The position numbers and the translations under genes are program-made. Under the pieces are notes generated by a model. It made no database searches and had not been told where the DNA came from. It saw only the letters and a program-made list of their open reading frames with translations. From CAXXOK01 sp963675365 (GTDB lineage: Bacteria; Bacillota; Clostridia; Christensenellales; Aristaeellaceae), in contig CAXXVA010000001.1 in NCBI GenBank assembly GCA_963675365.2, forward strand, positions 1 to 64,000: a stretch of 64,000 bases of DNA, read 5' to 3'. Below are positions 7,813-16,230 of this stretch, in pieces; within the stretch, counting starts at the first letter, position 1, and each line of letters opens with the position of its first letter.

Positions 7813-9891
7813 TTAATTTTCTTTGCGTCCGGTTACTTTTTCGGCGATGCTCGCCGGAACTTGTTCGTAGTGATCAAACTGCATCGTGAACAGCCCGCGG
7901 CCCTGCGTACGGCTGCGAAGGTTCGTCGCGTAGCCGAACATCTCACTCAGCGGTACGAACGCGTGCACGCTCTGCTCGTCCATGCGGGCCTCCATGCCTT
8001 CGATGCGTCCCCTGCGGCTTGTAATGTCGCCGATCACGTCGCCCATGTACTGCTCGGGGATAATGACCTCCACCTTCATCGAGGGCTCCATCAGGCAGCT
8101 GTCGGCGCGCTTGAGCGCATCCTTGAACGCCATGGAACCGGCGATCTTGAAGGCGATCTCGGAGGAGTCGACCTCGTGATAGCTGCCATCGAACACCGTA
8201 GCCTTGAAGTCCACAACCTCGAACCCGCCGATGATACCGGACTGTGCGGCTTCCTTGATACCCGCGTCGATAGGCGAAATGAATTCCTTGGGAATCACGC
8301 CGCCGACGATTTTGGACTCGAAGGAATATCCCGCGCCGGGCTCAGCCGGCTCAATACGGATTTTACAGTGACCGAACTGGCCGTGTCCGCCGGTCTGGCG
8401 CACATAACGGCCATCGCCCTCAGCTTCCCTGCGGATGGTTTCACGGTAAGCCACCTGGGGTTTGCCCACGGTCGCTTCCACTTTGAACTCGCGCAGGAGC
8501 CTGTCCACGATGATTTCCAGATGCAGCTCGCCCATCCCGGCGATAATCGTCTGCCCGGTCTGGGGATCGGTGTAGGTTTTAAAGGTCGGATCTTCCTCGG
8601 CCAGCTTGATCAGCGCCAGGGTCATTTTTTCCTGACCGGCTTTGGTCTTGGGCTCGATGGCGACCTGGATCACGGGATCGGGGAACTCCATCGATTCGAG
8701 GATAATTGGATGTTTCTGATCGCACAGCGTATCGGCCGTTGTGGTATCCTTCAGGCCTACGATGCCGCAGATCTCGCCGGCGAATACGGTCTCGACCTCT
8801 TCGCGGTGGTTGGCGTGCATCATCAGCAGGCGGCCGATGCGTTCGCGTTTTTCCTTGGTGGAGTTATAGGTGTAGCTTCCGGCGTCGATCTTGCCCGAAT
8901 ACACGCGCACAAACGCGAGCTTGCCCACGAACGGGTCGGTCATGATCTTGAAGGCAAGCGCCGAGAAGGGTTCTTCGTCGGACGCCTTGCGTGTCAGTTC
9001 AACGCTGGGCATGCCGGGCTTCTGGCCTTTGATGGCCGGGACGTCCAGCGGGGAGGGCATATACTCCACCACCGCGTCCAGCATCGGCTGTACACCTTTG
9101 TTGCGGTAGGATGTGCCGCATAAAACAGGGGTCATATCGCATGCAATGGTTGATTTCCGGATGGCTTCCTTGATCTCCGATTCGGTGATCTCCTCGCCCT
9201 CGAAAAACTTCTCCAGCAGCGTTTCGTCCTGTTCGGCAACGGCTTCAATCAGCATCTGCCGGTATTCTTCGGCCTGTGCTTTCAGCGCTTCGGGGATATC
9301 CTCCTCGCGCACGTCCTTGCCTTCGTCATCGTAATACACTTCGGCTTTCATGGACACCAAATCGATGATGCCTTTGAAGTCCGCTTCTTTGCCGATGGGG
9401 AGCTGGATGGGCACAGCGTTGGCGCTCAGGCGCTCTTTCATCATGTTGACGACGCGGAAGAAGTCCGCACCCATGATGTCCATCTTGTTGATGTAAGCGA
9501 TGCGGGGCACGTGATAACGGTTTGCCTGCCTCCAAACGGTTTCCGACTGCGGTTCCACGCCGCCTTTGGCGCAGAATACGGCAACGGCGCCGTCGAGCAC
9601 ACGCAAACTGCGCTCCACCTCAACGGTGAAGTCTACGTGGCCGGGTGTATCGATGATGTTAATGCGATGGCCCTTCCATTGACAGGTGGTAGCGGCGGAG
9701 GTGATAGTGATACCGCGCTCCTGTTCCTGCTGCATCCAGTCCATGGTGGCGGCGCCTTCATGCACTTCACCCAACCGGTGCGTACGCCCGGTATAGAAGA
9801 GTATGCGCTCGGTAGTCGTGGTTTTACCGGCATCGATGTGTGCCATGATGCCGATATTGCGCACCTTGTCGAGCGGGTGACTTCTGTGCAT
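7813..9891 (-). CDS. fusA: Elongation factor G
   Basis: 692 residues, full length. Translocation GTPase: P-loop AHIDAGKT near residues 16-23, switch II DTPGHVDF, NKMD base-recognition motif, then domains II-V ending GYATNLRSRTQGRG. AAAGGAG lies 12 bases upstream of the start. It follows rpsG by 45 bp; downstream comes rpmG after 27 bp instead of the usual tuf. Confidence 0.98.
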   Translation of the reverse strand: MHRSHPLDKVRNIGIMAHIDAGKTTTTERILFYTGRTHRLGEVHEGAATMDWMQQEQERGITITSAATTCQWKGHRINIIDTPGHVDFTVEVERSLRVLDGAVAVFCAKGGVEPQSETVWRQANRYHVPRIAYINKMDIMGADFFRVVNMMKERLSANAVPIQLPIGKEADFKGIIDLVSMKAEVYYDDEGKDVREEDIPEALKAQAEEYRQMLIEAVAEQDETLLEKFFEGEEITESEIKEAIRKSTIACDMTPVLCGTSYRNKGVQPMLDAVVEYMPSPLDVPAIKGQKPGMPSVELTRKASDEEPFSALAFKIMTDPFVGKLAFVRVYSGKIDAGSYTYNSTKEKRERIGRLLMMHANHREEVETVFAGEICGIVGLKDTTTADTLCDQKHPIILESMEFPDPVIQVAIEPKTKAGQEKMTLALIKLAEEDPTFKTYTDPQTGQTIIAGMGELHLEIIVDRLLREFKVEATVGKPQVAYRETIRREAEGDGRYVRQTGGHGQFGHCKIRIEPAEPGAGYSFESKIVGGVIPKEFISPIDAGIKEAAQSGIIGGFEVVDFKATVFDGSYHEVDSSEIAFKIAGSMAFKDALKRADSCLMEPSMKVEVIIPEQYMGDVIGDITSRRGRIEGMEARMDEQSVHAFVPLSEMFGYATNLRSRTQGRGLFTMQFDHYEQVPASIAEKVTGRKEN

Positions 9892-9936
9892 AGAGTATGG
9901 GTCTCCTTTCGTTTGCGCGTAAAAGCCGGTTAAATC

Positions 9937-10407
9937 TTACCAGCGATAGTGTGCGAATGCTTTGTTGGCTTCGGCCATGCGGTGCATTTCCTCTTTGCGC
10001 TTGACGGCGCTGCCGGTGTTGTTGGCGGCGTCGAGCAATTCGCCCGCGAGGCGCTCGGCCATGGTTTTCTCACCGCGTTTGCGGCTGAAATCGATAATCC
10101 AGCGAAGCCCCAGGGTCTGGCGGCGTTCGGTGCGGATTTCGATAGGTACCTGGTAGGTGGCGCCGCCCACACGGCGGGCCTTGACTTCCAACTGCGGGCT
10201 GACGTTTGCAAGCGCTGCGGCGAATACGTCGTTTGCGTCCTTGCCGGTCTTTTCCGCGATGGTTTCAAACGCCGAGTAGCAGATGCGCTGCGCAGTGCCG
10301 CGCTTGCCGTCCAGCATGATCTGATTGATGAGTTTGGTGACGACCGTGGTCCCGTATACGGGATCGGGCAGCACCTCGCGCTTGGGTATAAAACCGCGAC
10401 GGGGCAT
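9937..10407 (-). CDS. rpsG: 30S ribosomal protein S7
   Basis: 156 residues, starting MPRRGFIPKREVLPDP, which is the family's N-terminus. AGGAGGT lies 7 bases upstream of the ATG at 10407, so the longer open frame to 10449 is not used. S7 nucleates the 30S head. About 200 bp separate it from rpsL, long for this pair; that spacer contains the palindrome CTGACGGCCGTCAG but no gene. Confidence 0.98.
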   Translation of the reverse strand: MPRRGFIPKREVLPDPVYGTTVVTKLINQIMLDGKRGTAQRICYSAFETIAEKTGKDANDVFAAALANVSPQLEVKARRVGGATYQVPIEIRTERRQTLGLRWIIDFSRKRGEKTMAERLAGELLDAANNTGSAVKRKEEMHRMAEANKAFAHYRW

Positions 10408-10609
10408 AATTCTACCTCCTAAATGATTGTAGGCTTGTTCCATTGGCATGTGCGCTTAACACGGGATTCCTGACGGCCGTCAGCATCAGCCGCTCCGGGC
10501 AAGCCGGAAAGCCACGCGGTGTGAAAATCTACCTTTATTGTAGACATCGCCTGCGCCCGCTTAGAAATATCTCCTGCATGAGAAACGCAAAGGCTTGAAG
10601 AAGGGGTTT

Positions 10610-10978
10610 TTACTTCTTCTTTGCGCCGTACAGGGAACGGCCTTGCTTGCGGCCGGTTACGCCCGCGGTATCCAGAGCGCCGCGGATGATGTGGTAGCGG
10701 ACGCCGGGAAGATCGCGCACGCGGCCGCCGCGGATCAGCACCACGCTGTGCTCCTGCAGATTATGGCCGATGCCGGGAATATAACACGTACCTTCGATCT
10801 GATTGGTCAGACGGATACGTGCAATTTTGCGCAGGGCGGAGTTCGGTTTCTTCGGCGTCCGTGTCTTCACGCTGAGGCATACGCCGCGTTTCTGCGGGCA
10901 GCTCTGCAGAATGGGAGACATGGATTTCTCCACCAATTTCTTGCGCCCTTTGCGAACCAACTGATTGATCGTGGGCAA
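10610..10978 (-). CDS. rpsL: 30S ribosomal protein S12, with Arg88
   Basis: 122 residues from a TTG start at 10978, which gives the family's N-terminus MPTINQLVRKGR; GGAGG lies 8 bases upstream, and the GTG at 10987 overlaps it. S12 monitors codon-anticodon pairing at the decoding site. It is the short form, lacking the insertion of about 13 residues seen in Bacillus S12. PKKPNSALRK (42-51) is intact. In the second decoding loop the sequence is GGRVRDLPG, with Arg at position 88 where most bacteria have Lys; Lys-to-Arg here is a classical streptomycin-resistance change. All other conserved residues look normal. Confidence 0.97.
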   Translation of the reverse strand: MPTINQLVRKGRKKLVEKSMSPILQSCPQKRGVCLSVKTRTPKKPNSALRKIARIRLTNQIEGTCYIPGIGHNLQEHSVVLIRGGRVRDLPGVRYHIIRGALDTAGVTGRKQGRSLYGAKKK

Positions 10979-11049
10979 ATAGAACACCTCCGAGTTATTT
11001 ATCCATAAAGCTCCTCAACCCCGGGAGCGATATGACGGGTCTTGCGCGG

Positions 11050-11295
11050 CTACCTGAGTATAGCCGCCGTGGCGGTTTTGACGGCGATGAGGCAGGCTTT
11101 GCCAAGCGCCTCCATGCTGTCCGCCTTTTCGACGGGCACACCATGCTCTTCACAGGCCGATTCGACCTGGCGGTAGATGAACTCGTCGGCGTCCGTGCAC
11201 AGGTAAACCTTCGCCGCCTGGCCGGACTTGACGGCGCGCAGCACCTGCTTTAGGCCGACCACGCGTTTGGCCGGGTTTTTCAGCGCATCGTCCAT
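11050..11295 (-). CDS. L7Ae-family ribosomal protein (YbxF/YlxQ-like)
   Basis: 81 residues of the L7Ae/L30e/S12e/Gadd45 fold: KRVVGLKQVLRAVKSGQAAKVYL and a C-terminal ALGKACLIAVKTATAAI helix. Relatives in Firmicutes bind kink-turn RNA and are encoded just ahead of rpsL, as here; the usual upstream neighbour rpoC is missing. GGAGGTG lies about 9 bases upstream of the ATG. First gene of this ribosomal block. Confidence 0.9.
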   Translation of the reverse strand: MDDALKNPAKRVVGLKQVLRAVKSGQAAKVYLCTDADEFIYRQVESACEEHGVPVEKADSMEALGKACLIAVKTATAAILR

Positions 11296-11311
11296 GCCGG
11301 GTTCACACCTC

Positions 11312-11474
11312 CAGTAAATGATGAATAAATGCTTGTGCGATGCCGTGTAATATTTACCGTTAGTTTGTGTTCGCTGAAGTCGAAGTAGTAGCAGTGCTAC
11401 GTCGAGACTTTCGCGGGCGCAAAATCACGGAAATAGGACATGGCGGCGTGCGAGTGGTTTACTCATCGTTTACG
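11312..11474 (-). mobile_element. MITE-like element copy 1 (in the leader of the ribosomal operon)
   Basis: About 163 bp, homologous along its length to 30179-30345, which lies in the opposite orientation. Best-conserved core (plus strand here) is GAAGTCGAAGTAGTAGCAG, then T or C, then GCTACGTC, A or G, AGACTT. The core folds into a hairpin (GTAGCA/TGCTAC). Imperfect ends GTAAATGATGA and TCATCGTTTAC match the terminal inverted repeats of copy 2 with one internal mismatch. It carries no transposase and would be transcribed as part of the 5' leader of the L7Ae-rpsL-fusA operon. Confidence 0.65.
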
Positions 11475-11570
11475 ACGAAAATGATGGTCAAAGTGGCCTG
11501 GTATCAGCCGTTTCCGGCTGTTTTCCGCCGTGCCGATTGCATACGGATGCACACAAAGGGCAACTGTAAC

Positions 11571-11599
11571 ATATTATCACTGGATTTATAGATTGTCAA
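11571..11599 (-). promoter_or_regulatory. Promoter of the L7Ae-rpsL-rpsG-fusA-rpmG... operon
   Basis: Minus strand TTGACA, 17-bp spacer, TAATAT. The -35 box is perfect. Start of transcription near 11564 gives a leader of about 270 nt before the first gene, most of it made of the MITE-like element. Confidence 0.75.
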
Positions 11600-11697
11600 T
11601 CGATTTCAGAAAAGGCATGTAAGCGTTGTGTAATATTTAAAAAAATTCATTGGTTTCCCGTCAGCTTCATATAAAATGCGCCGATATACACTCGACA

Positions 11698-12960
11698 TTA
11701 TACGTTCCGGAGCGCTTGTTCCAGGTCCTCTAGAATATCGTCGATGTTTTCAAGCCCAACCGAAAGCCGCACCATGCCAGGATTGATGCCGCAGGCTTCA
11801 AGCTGTTCTTCGGTCAGCTGGCGATGGGTTTCGCTGGCGGGGTGCAGTACGCAGGTGCGGATATCGCACACGTGTACTTCGTTGGACGCCATTTTAAGCG
11901 AGTCCATAAAGCGCACTGCGCCTTGCTTTCCGCCTTTCATGACCATGGAAATCACGCCGCTTGCGCCCTTTAAGTATTTCTCAGCCAGCGCATGATACGG
12001 ATCGCTTTCCAGCCCCGGATAACTAACAGATTCGATCTTGTCGTTTGCCTGTAGATACTTTGCGACCTTCATGGCATTTTCGCAATAGCGGTCCATACGG
12101 ATTGCCAGGGTTTCCAGCCCCAGATTCAGCAAAAATGCGGAATGCGCCGCCGGATACGAGCCGAAATCGCGCATCAATTGCATACGCGCCTTGACAATAT
12201 AGGCCGCTTTGCCGTAGGTATCCACATAGACGATGCCGTGGTAGGATTCGTCCGGCTCGGTCATCTCCGGGAAATTCCCGCTGTGCCAGTCAAAATTACC
12301 GCTGTCGACAATCACGCCGCCGCCCTGTACGGCATGGCCATCCATATACTTGGTGGTGGAGTGGGTGACGATATCCGCGCCGAATTCAATCGGTTTGCAC
12401 AGTATGGGCGTAGCAAAGGTGTTGTCGATCATCAGGGGCACATGGTGCGCGTGCGCCGCCCTGGCAAACAGCTCGATATCCAGCACCGTCAGCGCTGGAT
12501 TGGCCAGCGTTTCGCCGAACACCAGCTTGGTATTGGGCTTGAAGGCCGCGTTGAGCTCTTTCTCGCCTGCGTTGCCCGGCACGAAGATGCATTCGATGCC
12601 AAGCCTTTTTAGCGTAAAGGCAAACAGGTTCACCGTACCGCCGTAAATCTGCGTAGTGGATATGAAGCTATCCCCGGCGGAGCACAGGTTCAATATTGCC
12701 AGCAGGTTGGCGGCCTGTCCCGACGAGGTGCACATCGCGCCGACCCCGCCCTCCAAAGCGGCAATTTTCTCCTCCACCGCCATGACGGTAGGATTGGCAA
12801 AGCGGGAATAAATCAGGCTTTTTGTCGGCTCGTCAAACACCGCGCCGATGGCGTCGGTGGAATCATATACATAGGTCGTGCTTTGCACAATCGGCATCAC
12901 GCGCGGTTCCGTGTTTTTGGGTGTATATCCGCTGTGCAGGCATTTGGTCTCGTCTCGCAT
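11698..12960 (-). CDS. metY: O-acetylhomoserine sulfhydrylase (Cys/Met metabolism PLP enzyme)
   Basis: 420 residues, the MetY length. PLP-dependent gamma-replacement enzyme making homocysteine (or methionine) from O-acetylhomoserine and sulfide (or methanethiol). The Schiff-base lysine is K204 in THSTTKYMDGH; other signatures are YSRFANPT near residue 51, SSGQAAN at 79-85 and the late SVGLEN segment. GGGGAT lies upstream of the ATG. Monocistronic and divergent from the histidine operon. Cystathionine gamma-synthase is less likely because of length and the YVDTYGKAAYIVKAR insertion. Confidence 0.88.
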   Translation of the reverse strand: MRDETKCLHSGYTPKNTEPRVMPIVQSTTYVYDSTDAIGAVFDEPTKSLIYSRFANPTVMAVEEKIAALEGGVGAMCTSSGQAANLLAILNLCSAGDSFISTTQIYGGTVNLFAFTLKRLGIECIFVPGNAGEKELNAAFKPNTKLVFGETLANPALTVLDIELFARAAHAHHVPLMIDNTFATPILCKPIEFGADIVTHSTTKYMDGHAVQGGGVIVDSGNFDWHSGNFPEMTEPDESYHGIVYVDTYGKAAYIVKARMQLMRDFGSYPAAHSAFLLNLGLETLAIRMDRYCENAMKVAKYLQANDKIESVSYPGLESDPYHALAEKYLKGASGVISMVMKGGKQGAVRFMDSLKMASNEVHVCDIRTCVLHPASETHRQLTEEQLEACGINPGMVRLSVGLENIDDILEDLEQALRNV

Positions 12961-12997
12961 TTTTCTATCCCCTTTGCATATTCATACCATAAACCGT

Positions 12998-13006
12998 ATT
13001 ATACCA
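12998..13006 (-). promoter_or_regulatory. Extended -10 promoter of metY
   Basis: Minus strand TGGTATAAT, an extended -10 box with no good -35 match 17 bp upstream. Transcription would begin near 12991, about 30 nt before the metY start. Confidence 0.6.
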
Positions 13007-13124
13007 GATGTAGGGATATACACGACCGGAAAACAGAAAGAATACGAGCTGGTTTACTTTCCAAATGACCGTAACGCAGAAAAATCGCTCGGAAATTTAT
13101 TACGCTGTTACGTTACCGCGTTAC

Positions 13125-13153
13125 TTGACTAAAGTATTTGAATATGATATGGT
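13125..13153 (+). promoter_or_regulatory. Promoter of the histidine operon
   Basis: TTGACT, 17-bp spacer, TATGGT. Just upstream, TTAC occurs at 13100, 13108, 13113 and 13121. The leader before hisZ is only about 45 nt, so there is no room for a T-box or a histidine attenuator downstream of this promoter. Confidence 0.6.
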
Positions 13154-13205
13154 GTGCGGGAAGACAGCAATGGCGGAAGCGTATCCGCGAGTTTGGAGGA
13201 TGACC

Positions 13206-14318
13206 ATGGCGCCCACAGAAAGCAGACGAAACCGGCTTCTCACAAGCCTTCGCACCCTGTACGAGGGTCTTGGCTATACGCGCTTTTCCATGCGCAGGTT
13301 TGAGGAGTACGGTCTGTACCTGGAAAATAAAAATTTCTTGAAAAGTGAAAACGTGCTCACCTTTACCAATCCCGACGGCAAGCTGATGGCTTTGAAGCCG
13401 GATGTAACGCTGTCCATCGTCAAGCACGCCCGCAAAGAACGCGAGGGGATTGAGCGCGTTTATTATCAGGAAAGCGTATACAGCTATTCCGCTTTAAGCC
13501 GCGAAGTGACCGAAATCGAACAGATGGGCGTGGAGGCCATGGGCGACGTGGACGGCTATGTGGTATCCGAGATTGTCCGTCTTGCCGTGGAAAGCATGCG
13601 GATCATCGGTCTTCCCTATGTACTGGATATCAGCCACATGGGCTTTACCGCGGGGCTGCTGATGAGCGCGGGGCTGTCGCCAGAGCAGCAGGCGGAGACG
13701 CTTGCCCTCATCCGGCGTAAAAGCGCACACGAGCTGGAGGCCTACCTGCAAAACCAGCAAATCGCGCAGGAGATGGCAGATCGTATCGTACAGCTGACCA
13801 AACTCGCCGGGCCGTTTGAAACGGTCTTCCCCGCCGCACAGAAGCTATCGTCAGGCACGCAGACCGACGCGGCGCTTTTTGAACTTAAAGCGCTGTACGA
13901 CACGCTTTTGGCAGACGGCGCCGCCGACGCGCTGCGGTTGGATTTCTCCATGCTCAACGAACTGGACTATTATAACGGCATCGTGTTCCAGGGCTACGTA
14001 CAGGGCGCGCCGCGCGCGGTACTGTCCGGCGGGCGCTACGACCTGCTGATGCGGCGATTCGGCAAGGAGGCCGACGGGATCGGCTTCGCGGTCTACCTGG
14101 ACGAGCTCAGCCGTACCCTGTCCGACCGGCGGGCGCTGGACGCCGACGTGCTGGTGCTCTACCGAAGCGGCGATGATCTCAGCGCACTCCACAAGCAAGT
14201 ATTCGATCTGGCGGCGCAGAACCTGCGGGTTATCGCCCGTAAGGGCGAAGCCGCCCCGGAATTGAAGGTCGGAAAAACCCTGCGCTTTGAAAACGGCGCG
14301 CTTAAGGAGGAACGCTGA
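13206..14318 (+). CDS. hisZ: ATP phosphoribosyltransferase regulatory subunit
   Basis: 370 residues related to the catalytic core of histidyl-tRNA synthetase but lacking its anticodon domain. HisZ joins short HisG to form the active, histidine-inhibited first enzyme of the pathway. Visible are RRNRLLTSLRTLYEGLGYTR, FTNPDGKLMALKPDVT (motif-2-like, with HisRS-type Arg) and YNGIVFQGYV. The start at 13206 is 6 bases after GGAGG; the open frame back to 13065 runs through the promoter and is ignored. First gene of the operon and end-to-start coupled to hisG. Confidence 0.93.
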   Translation: MAPTESRRNRLLTSLRTLYEGLGYTRFSMRRFEEYGLYLENKNFLKSENVLTFTNPDGKLMALKPDVTLSIVKHARKEREGIERVYYQESVYSYSALSREVTEIEQMGVEAMGDVDGYVVSEIVRLAVESMRIIGLPYVLDISHMGFTAGLLMSAGLSPEQQAETLALIRRKSAHELEAYLQNQQIAQEMADRIVQLTKLAGPFETVFPAAQKLSSGTQTDAALFELKALYDTLLADGAADALRLDFSMLNELDYYNGIVFQGYVQGAPRAVLSGGRYDLLMRRFGKEADGIGFAVYLDELSRTLSDRRALDADVLVLYRSGDDLSALHKQVFDLAAQNLRVIARKGEAAPELKVGKTLRFENGALKEER

Positions 14319-14944
14319 TGTTTACCATTGCATTGCCCAAGGGGCGTCTGGTGGATAAGGTCTGCAAGCTGTTTACCGCCTGTGGAATGGATTGCGGCGG
14401 CGTGCAGGCCGACGACCGCCGCCTGGTCGCCTACAGCGCGGACGAAAGCATCCGCTTTTTGCAGGTCAAGCCCAGCGACGTGGCGATCTACGTGGAGCGC
14501 GGCGCGGCGGATGTTGGCATCTGCGGCAAGGACACCCTGCTCGAAGGCGAAAACGACGTGTACGAGCTTTTGGACCTCGGGTTTGGCAAATGCCGCATGT
14601 GCGTGGCCGCGCCTGTGGGTTTCCGGGAAGACCTGACCGCACCCCTTCGGGTTGCCACCAAGTACCCGGGCATTGCTAAGGCTTACTACGCGGGGAAAAG
14701 CCGTGAGATCGACATCATCAAGCTGAACGGTTCCATCGAGCTCGCCCCCATCCTCGGCCTGTCCGACGTGATCGTCGATCTGGTGGAGACCGGCACGACC
14801 CTCAAGCAGAATCATCTGGAAGTGACAGAGACGATTCTGCAAATCAGCGCCCGGCTGATCGCCAACAAGGCGTCCATGAAGTTCAAGACCGAGGAAATTG
14901 AGAGTTTGGTCGCCGCGCTGCGGCAACAAGGAGAACCGGCATGA
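14318..14944 (+). CDS. hisG: ATP phosphoribosyltransferase catalytic subunit, short form
   Basis: 208 residues, so it is the short form without the regulatory domain, consistent with hisZ next door. Condenses ATP and PRPP, the committed step. Motifs are TIALPKGRL at the start, ERGAADVGICGKDTL and the PRPP-binding segment DVIVDLVETGTTLKQN. The ATG directly follows GGAGGAACGCTG; hisZ ends at its first base. Confidence 0.97.
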   Translation: MFTIALPKGRLVDKVCKLFTACGMDCGGVQADDRRLVAYSADESIRFLQVKPSDVAIYVERGAADVGICGKDTLLEGENDVYELLDLGFGKCRMCVAAPVGFREDLTAPLRVATKYPGIAKAYYAGKSREIDIIKLNGSIELAPILGLSDVIVDLVETGTTLKQNHLEVTETILQISARLIANKASMKFKTEEIESLVAALRQQGEPA

Positions 14945-16230
14945 TCAAGATTGTACAGTATTCCGGCCAGCCAGTAAGCGCCCTGTTCAACCGCGCGTCC
15001 GAACCTACGCGGGACGTAACCGCCGCCGTGCAAACGATCCTGGACGATGTGAAACAGCGCGGCGACGAGGCGGCGAAAGAATACACTGAGCGCTTCGACG
15101 GCGCGAAGCTTGCGTCCTTGGCCGTAACGAAACAGGAAATCGAGGACGCGTTCAAGCGCGTCGATCCCGCTCTGATCGAAACCATGCGCCGCGCCGCCGA
15201 AAACATCACCCGCTACCACACCCTGCAAAAGCGCGAAGGCTTTCGCGATACGCGGGAGAACGGCGTCGTTATGGGCCAGCGCATCCTGCCGCTGCAGTGC
15301 GCAGGCCTGTACATCCCCGGCGGCACAGCCCGCTACCCCAGCACCGCGCTGATGGCCGCCATCCCGGCGAAAATCGCAGGCGTGGAACGTATTGTGATGG
15401 CGACTCCGCCCGAACCAGACGGCAGCGTACCCGACGTGATTCTCGCTGCCGCGAAAATCGCGGGCATGACCGATATAATCAAGCTCGGCGGCGCGCAGGC
15501 GATCGCCGCGCTGGCCTACGGAACCCAAAGCGTGCCGAAGGTGGACAAGATCGTCGGCCCCGGTAACATCTACGTAACCACCGCCAAACAGCTGTGCTCC
15601 GCGCAGGGCGCGGTGGCGATCGACACCATCGCCGGCCCGAGTGAAATCCTGGTCATCTCCGACGCCGCTACCAACCCCGCGTTCATCGCCGCCGATTTGC
15701 TGGGACAGGTCGAGCACGACGTGCTGGCCGCCTCCTGGCTGGTGACCGATTCCATGGAACTGGCGGAGAATGTGCAGACGGAGCTCGAAACGCAACTGCC
15801 CAAGCTGTCGCGCAAGGATATCGCACGCACGTCCATCGACAACAACGGGCGCATCATCCTCGTGCAGGATCTGCAAACGGGCTGCGAGATCGCCAACGCC
15901 ATCGCTCCCGAGCATCTGGAGTTGTGCGTGGAGGATCCGTTTGCCATGCTGCCGCTGATTAAAAACGCGGGCAGCGTGTTCATGGGCCGCTGGTGCCCGG
16001 AAACGCTGGGCGACTATCTGGCAGGCCCCAACCACACCCTGCCGACCAGCGGCGCGGCGCGCTTTGCCTCGCCCCTTGGGGTGGACGACTTCTGCAAGCG
16101 TTCCAGTTACCTCTACTATACGCGCGACGCGCTGATGAGCGCGAGCGCGGACGCACAGCGATTTGCTAAAAGCGAAGGCCTGACCGCGCACGCGCGCGCC
16201 GTGGCCGTCCGCACGGAGGAGACGCTATGA
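14941..16230 (+). CDS. hisD: Histidinol dehydrogenase
   Basis: 429 residues. NAD- and zinc-dependent oxidation of L-histidinol to L-histidine. Signature segments are YIPGGTARYPSTALM, IVGPGNIYVTTAKQ and IDTIAGPSEILVISD; the catalytic His/zinc region APEHLEL and AGPNHTLPT are intact. Start overlaps the hisG stop by four bases. Confidence 0.98.
   Translation: MIKIVQYSGQPVSALFNRASEPTRDVTAAVQTILDDVKQRGDEAAKEYTERFDGAKLASLAVTKQEIEDAFKRVDPALIETMRRAAENITRYHTLQKREGFRDTRENGVVMGQRILPLQCAGLYIPGGTARYPSTALMAAIPAKIAGVERIVMATPPEPDGSVPDVILAAAKIAGMTDIIKLGGAQAIAALAYGTQSVPKVDKIVGPGNIYVTTAKQLCSAQGAVAIDTIAGPSEILVISDAATNPAFIAADLLGQVEHDVLAASWLVTDSMELAENVQTELETQLPKLSRKDIARTSIDNNGRIILVQDLQTGCEIANAIAPEHLELCVEDPFAMLPLIKNAGSVFMGRWCPETLGDYLAGPNHTLPTSGAARFASPLGVDDFCKRSSYLYYTRDALMSASADAQRFAKSEGLTAHARAVAVRTEETL

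Larger units (their letters stand above)
11296..11697. other. 402-bp non-coding region between the ribosomal operon and metY
   Basis: Holds, from right to left: an AT-rich stretch after the metY stop with no clear terminator (11610-11697), the ribosomal-operon promoter (11571-11599), about 90 bp of undistinguished leader, the MITE-like element (11312-11474) and the ribosome binding site of the L7Ae-like gene. No convincing protein-coding frame was found. Confidence 0.8.

Noticed and set aside
7486..9123. 545-codon open frame on the plus strand opposite fusA
   Set aside because: Lies wholly antisense to EF-G, has no ribosome binding site and shows composition typical of the reverse complement of a GC-rich gene.
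10408..10609. Separate small gene or promoter between rpsL and rpsG
   Set aside because: Only the palindrome CTGACGGCCGTCAG and a weak TACAAT were seen; not enough to call either.
11367..11591. Small plus-strand ORF across MITE copy 1
   Set aside because: Overlaps the element and the ribosomal promoter; no ribosome binding site; not present in copy 2.
13065..13205. N-terminal extension of HisZ to an earlier ATG
   Set aside because: The extension would include the -35 and -10 boxes and does not resemble HisZ; the start at 13206 has a good GGAGG.
14812..16191. 459-codon open frame opposite hisD
   Set aside because: Antisense shadow of a certain gene.
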